Assembly: GCF_017086465.1 (NCBI RefSeq) | Contig: NZ_CP070961.1 | Span: forward strand, 3,658,001-3,722,000 | DNA length: 64,000 nucleotides | Source of the DNA: Nocardioides sp. zg-1228 | Lineage (GTDB): Bacteria; Actinomycetota; Actinomycetes; Propionibacteriales; Nocardioidaceae | Direction: 5' to 3' | In this document: in pieces, positions 61,137-64,000 of the stretch | How positions within the stretch are numbered: position 1 is the first letter of the stretch | Layout of the letters: the number at the start of each line of letters is the position of its first letter | Notes under the pieces: generated by a model | The model's database searches: none | Told to the model about the DNA's origin: nothing | What the model saw: the letters and a program-made list of their open reading frames with translations, nothing else | Translations under genes and position numbers: made by a program

Positions 61137-61253
61137 TCACTTCCCGGTGTCGTCGGCGCGGACGCGGGTCCAGCGGCGCCGGCCGTAGTCCTTGCGGATC
61201 CTGTCGTGTCGGTAGTTGATCTCGGCGCTCAGGAAGCTGTCGGTGGCGAACAT
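61137..61253 (-). CDS. 38-residue basic protein upstream of the LuxR regulator
   Basis: ATG 61253 has a strong GAGGAGAAGG ribosome site. The peptide MFATDSFLSAEINYRHDRIR continues as KDYGRRRWTRVRADDTGK: a helical, basic, Tyr/Arg-rich small protein. The open frame extends 22 codons upstream, but the internal ATG has the ribosome site. It lies 44 bp before the LuxR ATG on the same strand. I recognise no function; similar short proteins (starting with a TDxFL-AEI-YR pattern) appear familiar from actinobacteria. Confidence 0.62.
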   Translation of the reverse strand: MFATDSFLSAEINYRHDRIRKDYGRRRWTRVRADDTGK

Positions 61254-61419
61254 GTCCTTCTCCTCGTCTCCCGATCCCGTCTGGATCGATGTGTCGAGGT
61301 TGCGCCCGTGAGGTAGCACCCGGCATCGGGTGCGTGCCCTATCCGCGGCCGGCCGGCTACCTCAGATGCCCCGCCCGGCGCGTACGACGCCCGCCTGAGG
61401 TAGCCGGTGGGCCACCGGC

Positions 61420-62610
61420 CTACCGCGGGACGACCACCGGGCGGCCGGCCTGCCAGACCCCGGCGACGAGCGGGACGCCGGGGCGGTAGGCCAGGTGGAC
61501 GTGGGAGGGCGCGTCGAGCAGGACCAGGTCGGCGGCCCTGCCGGGGGCGAGCACGCCGACGTCGGCGCGGTCGAGGGCGGCGGCTCCCATGGCGGTGGCG
61601 GCGTGGAGCGCCTCAGCGGGGGTCATCCGCATCTCCCGGACGGCGAGCGCGACGCAGAGCGCCATCGAGGAGGTGAAGCACGACCCGGGGTTGCAGTCGC
61701 TGGCCAGTGCCACGCGGACGCCGGCGTCGAGCAATCGCCGGGCGTCGGGGTAGGGCTGCCGGGTGGAGAACTCCACGCCGGGCAGCAGCGTCGCGATGGT
61801 GCCCGACCCCGCGAGCGCGGAGACGTCGGCGTCGGTCAGGAACGTGCAGTGGTCGACGGCGGCCAGGCCCAGCTCGCAGGCCAGCCGCACCCCGCCGCCG
61901 TAGGTCAGCTGGTTGGCGTGGAGCCGACCGCGCAGGCCGCTGTCGGACCCCGCCGCCAGGATGGCGCGTGCCTGGTCGACGTCGAAGGCGCCGTCCTCGC
62001 AGAACACGTCGATCCACCGGGCGTGCGGTGCCGCCGCCGCGAGCATGGGGCCGGTGACGAGGTCGACGTAGTCCTCGGGGGTGGTGCCGTCGGGGACGAC
62101 GTGGGCACCGAGGAACGTGGTCTCGTCGGTGAGCTGGCGGGCCACCGCGAGACTGCGCGCCTCGTCGTGCACCGACAACCCGTAGCCGCTCTTGATCTCG
62201 ACGGTGGTGGTGCCCTGGGCCCGCATCTCGGCGACGAGCCGGGCGACATGCGAGGTGAGCTGGTCGTCGGTGGCGGCACGCGTCCTGGCGACGGTGGCGC
62301 GGATGCCGCCCGCCGTGTAGGGCTCGCCGGTCATCCGCGCCTCGAACTCGGCGGAGCGGTCGCCGGCGAAGACGAGGTGGCTGTGGGAGTCGACGAAGCC
62401 GGGGATGACCGCGCGGCCGCCGGCGTCGACGCGCACGTCGGCGGCGGGCGCCTCGGCGGCGGGTCCGACCCAGGCCACCCGGCTGCCCTCGATCACGACG
62501 GCGGCGTCGCGGACGAGGCCGAGCAGGCCGCCCTGCGCGGCGCGGGCCGGGTCGTTGGTGACGAGCTCGCCGATCCCGGTGATCACGCTCGCGAGCGGTC
62601 CGGGCGTCAT
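61420..62610 (-). CDS. hutI: Imidazolonepropionase
   Basis: The third enzyme of histidine degradation: it opens 4-imidazolone-5-propionate to N-formimidoyl-glutamate. It is 396 residues, an amidohydrolase. [11 protein letters not shown] holds the metal-binding His pair (about 75), EIKSGYGLS is diagnostic for Hut[10 protein letters not shown] and [12 protein letters not shown] hold further ligands, and [10 protein letters not shown] (about 310) the Asp. ATG 62610 overlaps the hutF stop (ATGA), so it is co-translated with hutF. Confidence 0.95.
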   Translation of the reverse strand: MTPGPLASVITGIGELVTNDPARAAQGGLLGLVRDAAVVIEGSRVAWVGPAAEAPAADVRVDAGGRAVIPGFVDSHSHLVFAGDRSAEFEARMTGEPYTAGGIRATVARTRAATDDQLTSHVARLVAEMRAQGTTTVEIKSGYGLSVHDEARSLAVARQLTDETTFLGAHVVPDGTTPEDYVDLVTGPMLAAAAPHARWIDVFCEDGAFDVDQARAILAAGSDSGLRGRLHANQLTYGGGVRLACELGLAAVDHCTFLTDADVSALAGSGTIATLLPGVEFSTRQPYPDARRLLDAGVRVALASDCNPGSCFTSSMALCVALAVREMRMTPAEALHAATAMGAAALDRADVGVLAPGRAADLVLLDAPSHVHLAYRPGVPLVAGVWQAGRPVVVPR

Positions 62611-63920
62611 CGGTCCTCCCCCCAGATGCGCGCGACGGCGGCCTCGAGCTCGAGGCCGATGTCGTAGCGCTCGCCCTCCTCGACGATCCACCGGCCGTCG
62701 GCCATGACGCGCTGCACGTCCTCGGCGCACGCGGCGAACACGACCGCGCCCTCGTCGCGGCCGGCGCCCGCGGTGCGCGGGCTGGCCGGGTCGACGACGA
62801 CGAGGTCGGCGCGCTGCCCGACCGCGATCGCGCCGGCGTCGGGCCAGCCGAGCGACGCGTGGCCGGTGACGGTGGCGGCGTCGAGCAGCTCGTCGGCGCT
62901 CCAGTGACCGCGCCGCTGGGTGGCGAGCCGCTCGTCGAGCTCGACGGCGCGCATCTCCTCGAAGAGGTCGATCACCGCGTGGCTGTCCGAGCCGAGGGTC
63001 AGCCGGGCGCCCGCGTCGTGCAGGCGCCGCGACGGGCCGATGCCGTCGCCGAGGTCGCGCTCGGTGGTCGGGCAGAAGGCGGCGTACGCCCCCGCGCGAC
63101 CGATCAGCGCGACGTCGTCGTCGGTGAGGTGGGTGGCGTGGACGACGCTCGTGGTGGGCCGCAGCAGCCCGTGCTCGTCGAGCAGGCGTGCGGGGGTGAG
63201 CCCGTAGGCCTCCAGGCAGGCCTGGTTCTCGGCGACCTGCTCGGACAGGTGGACGTGGAACGGCCGCCCGCCGACCCAGTCGGCGACCGTGCCGAGCGCG
63301 TGGTCGGGCACGGCGCGCACCGAGTGGACGGCGGCGCCGACCCGGGCGTGGGGGTCGACGTCGAGCGCGTCGACCCGCTCGGCCCACGCCTGGGCCGAGT
63401 CGTCGCTGTAGCGCAGCTGGGCGCCCTGTGGTGCGGCACCGAAGCCGGCCGACAGGTAGAGGGTGTCGAGCAGGGTGATGCGCACGCCCGCCTGTCGCGC
63501 CGCCTCGACCAGCGCCCGGCCCATCTCGTTGGGGTCGGCGTAGCGGGCGCCGTCGGGTCGGTGGTGCACGTAGTGGAACTCCCCGACGCAGGTGATGCCC
63601 GCCGCGGCCATCTCGCGGAACGTCGCGCGGGCGAGGGCGAGGTAGGTGTCGGGGTCGAGCCGCGCGGCCACGGCGTACATCTGGTCGCGCCAGGTCCAGA
63701 ACGTGCCGCGCTCGCGCTGCGTGCGCCCCCGCAGGGCCCGGTGGAACGCGTGGCTGTGGGTGTTGGCGAGGCCGGGCACCACGAGGCCCCGCACGGGGAC
63801 GGCGCGGCGGGGGTCGGCGTCCGGGGTCACGGAGGTGAAGCGGCCGTCCTCGACCTCGACGAGCACGTCGTCGAGGAAGCGGTCGCCCACCCAGGCGCGC
63901 TCGAGGAGGTAGGCCGTCAC
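62607..63920 (-). CDS. hutF: Formimidoylglutamate deiminase
   Basis: Deiminates N-formimidoyl-L-glutamate to N-formyl-L-glutamate in the five-step histidine pathway. It is 437 residues. [17 protein letters not shown] (about 52-68) holds the metal site, [11 protein letters not shown] (about 114) is diagnostic, and [20 protein letters not shown] (about 305-322) holds the Asp and active-site residues. It starts at GTG 63920, overlapping the upstream partial gene (GTGA). Presence of HutF implies a deformylase (HutG2-type) elsewhere or nearby. Confidence 0.95.
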   Translation of the reverse strand: MTAYLLERAWVGDRFLDDVLVEVEDGRFTSVTPDADPRRAVPVRGLVVPGLANTHSHAFHRALRGRTQRERGTFWTWRDQMYAVAARLDPDTYLALARATFREMAAAGITCVGEFHYVHHRPDGARYADPNEMGRALVEAARQAGVRITLLDTLYLSAGFGAAPQGAQLRYSDDSAQAWAERVDALDVDPHARVGAAVHSVRAVPDHALGTVADWVGGRPFHVHLSEQVAENQACLEAYGLTPARLLDEHGLLRPTTSVVHATHLTDDDVALIGRAGAYAAFCPTTERDLGDGIGPSRRLHDAGARLTLGSDSHAVIDLFEEMRAVELDERLATQRRGHWSADELLDAATVTGHASLGWPDAGAIAVGQRADLVVVDPASPRTAGAGRDEGAVVFAACAEDVQRVMADGRWIVEEGERYDIGLELEAAVARIWGEDR

Positions 63921-64000
63921 GCGGGGGCCCCGGTGAGCTCGGCCAGCACGTCGGCGAGCGCCTCGACCCCGGCCAGGCAGTCGGCGGTCTCGGCGCGCTC
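63917..64000 (-). CDS. 3' end of an upstream gene, possibly M20-family amidohydrolase (allantoate amidohydrolase-like)
   Basis: Only the last 27 codons are inside the window ([19 protein letters not shown] and on to a TGA). The -DCxAGVxALAxVLAxL ending is typical of M20-family allantoate amidohydrolase/N-carbamoylase proteins, which often precede hutF in actinobacteria. The stop overlaps the hutF GTG. The call rests on very little sequence. Confidence 0.45.
   Translation of the reverse strand, partial: ERAETADCLAGVEALADVLAELTGAPA

Noticed and set aside
55165-61188. A 2007-codon open frame on the + strand and other very long frames (27043-30420, 18474-21761)
   Set aside because: They lie opposite or across well-recognised genes, have Arg/Ala/Gly/Pro-biased composition, and are open only because the DNA is so GC-rich.

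Overview
The window is very GC-rich, tightly packed DNA. Genes often overlap by ATGA or GTGA, GTG starts are common, and the gene content is that of a high-GC actinobacterium. The heat-shock genes carry HspR/HAIR operators, there are T7SS-like helical proteins, and the hydrolase and regulator types fit Nocardioidaceae, probably Nocardioides. I see no rRNA, tRNA, insertion sequence or prophage. The identification comes from reading the sequence only, without a database search.

Region 1 (1-23.4 kb) is a sugar-diacid and hydroxy-acid catabolic island. Glucarate dehydratase (11769) and an L-talarate/galactarate dehydratase (15050) should both give 5-keto-4-deoxyglucarate. KdgD (1232) converts this to 2-oxoglutarate semialdehyde, and the aldehyde dehydrogenase (cut by the window start) gives 2-oxoglutarate. 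A tripartite tricarboxylate-type transporter (8130-11372), a LysR regulator (7112), a GntR/FCD regulator (14382), an FMN hydroxy-acid oxidase, a D-2-hydroxyacid dehydrogenase, an AEC carrier and a GlcD-like oxidase complete the island. kdgD and the transporter operon share a promoter block. The talarate dehydratase/GntR pair has a 35-bp inverted-repeat operator. Interspersed are SDRs, a GNAT, a GAF histidine kinase, an SRPBCC/ArsR pair and a secreted metzincin.

Region 2 (23.4-41.3 kb) is a stress-response block. It holds clpB, the dnaK-grpE-dnaJ-hspR operon with HAIR operators, a general stress protein and several single genes. Directly after hspR, on the same strand, is a retron: a reverse transcriptase (34688-35998) preceded by a 177-nt non-coding segment bounded by a perfect 16-bp inverted repeat, with internal hairpins (36025-36201). 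After it comes an 89-residue Cys/His protein whose start is preceded by a chain of overlapping four-codon mini-ORFs. Upstream, near 24-27 kb, is a lipoprotein coupled to an unusual fusion of two T7SS-like helical domains around a beta-propeller.

Region 3 (41-64 kb) holds secreted peptidases (M4-like and M28, sharing a C-terminal module), an M3 peptidase, two MFS exporters, a P-loop protein, and a T7SS-like pair. It also holds a coupled unit of an Asp-rich peptide, a JmjC/cupin oxygenase and a Suc_Fer-like protein. A secreted HExxH protein, a large LuxR-family ATPase regulator with a 38-residue upstream gene, and histidine-degradation genes hutF-hutI follow.

A family of 32-bp-period intergenic repeats occurs at about 13.05, 14.13-14.37 and 41.0-41.25 kb. 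In the last two places the units are arranged as mirror-image arrays between convergent genes.
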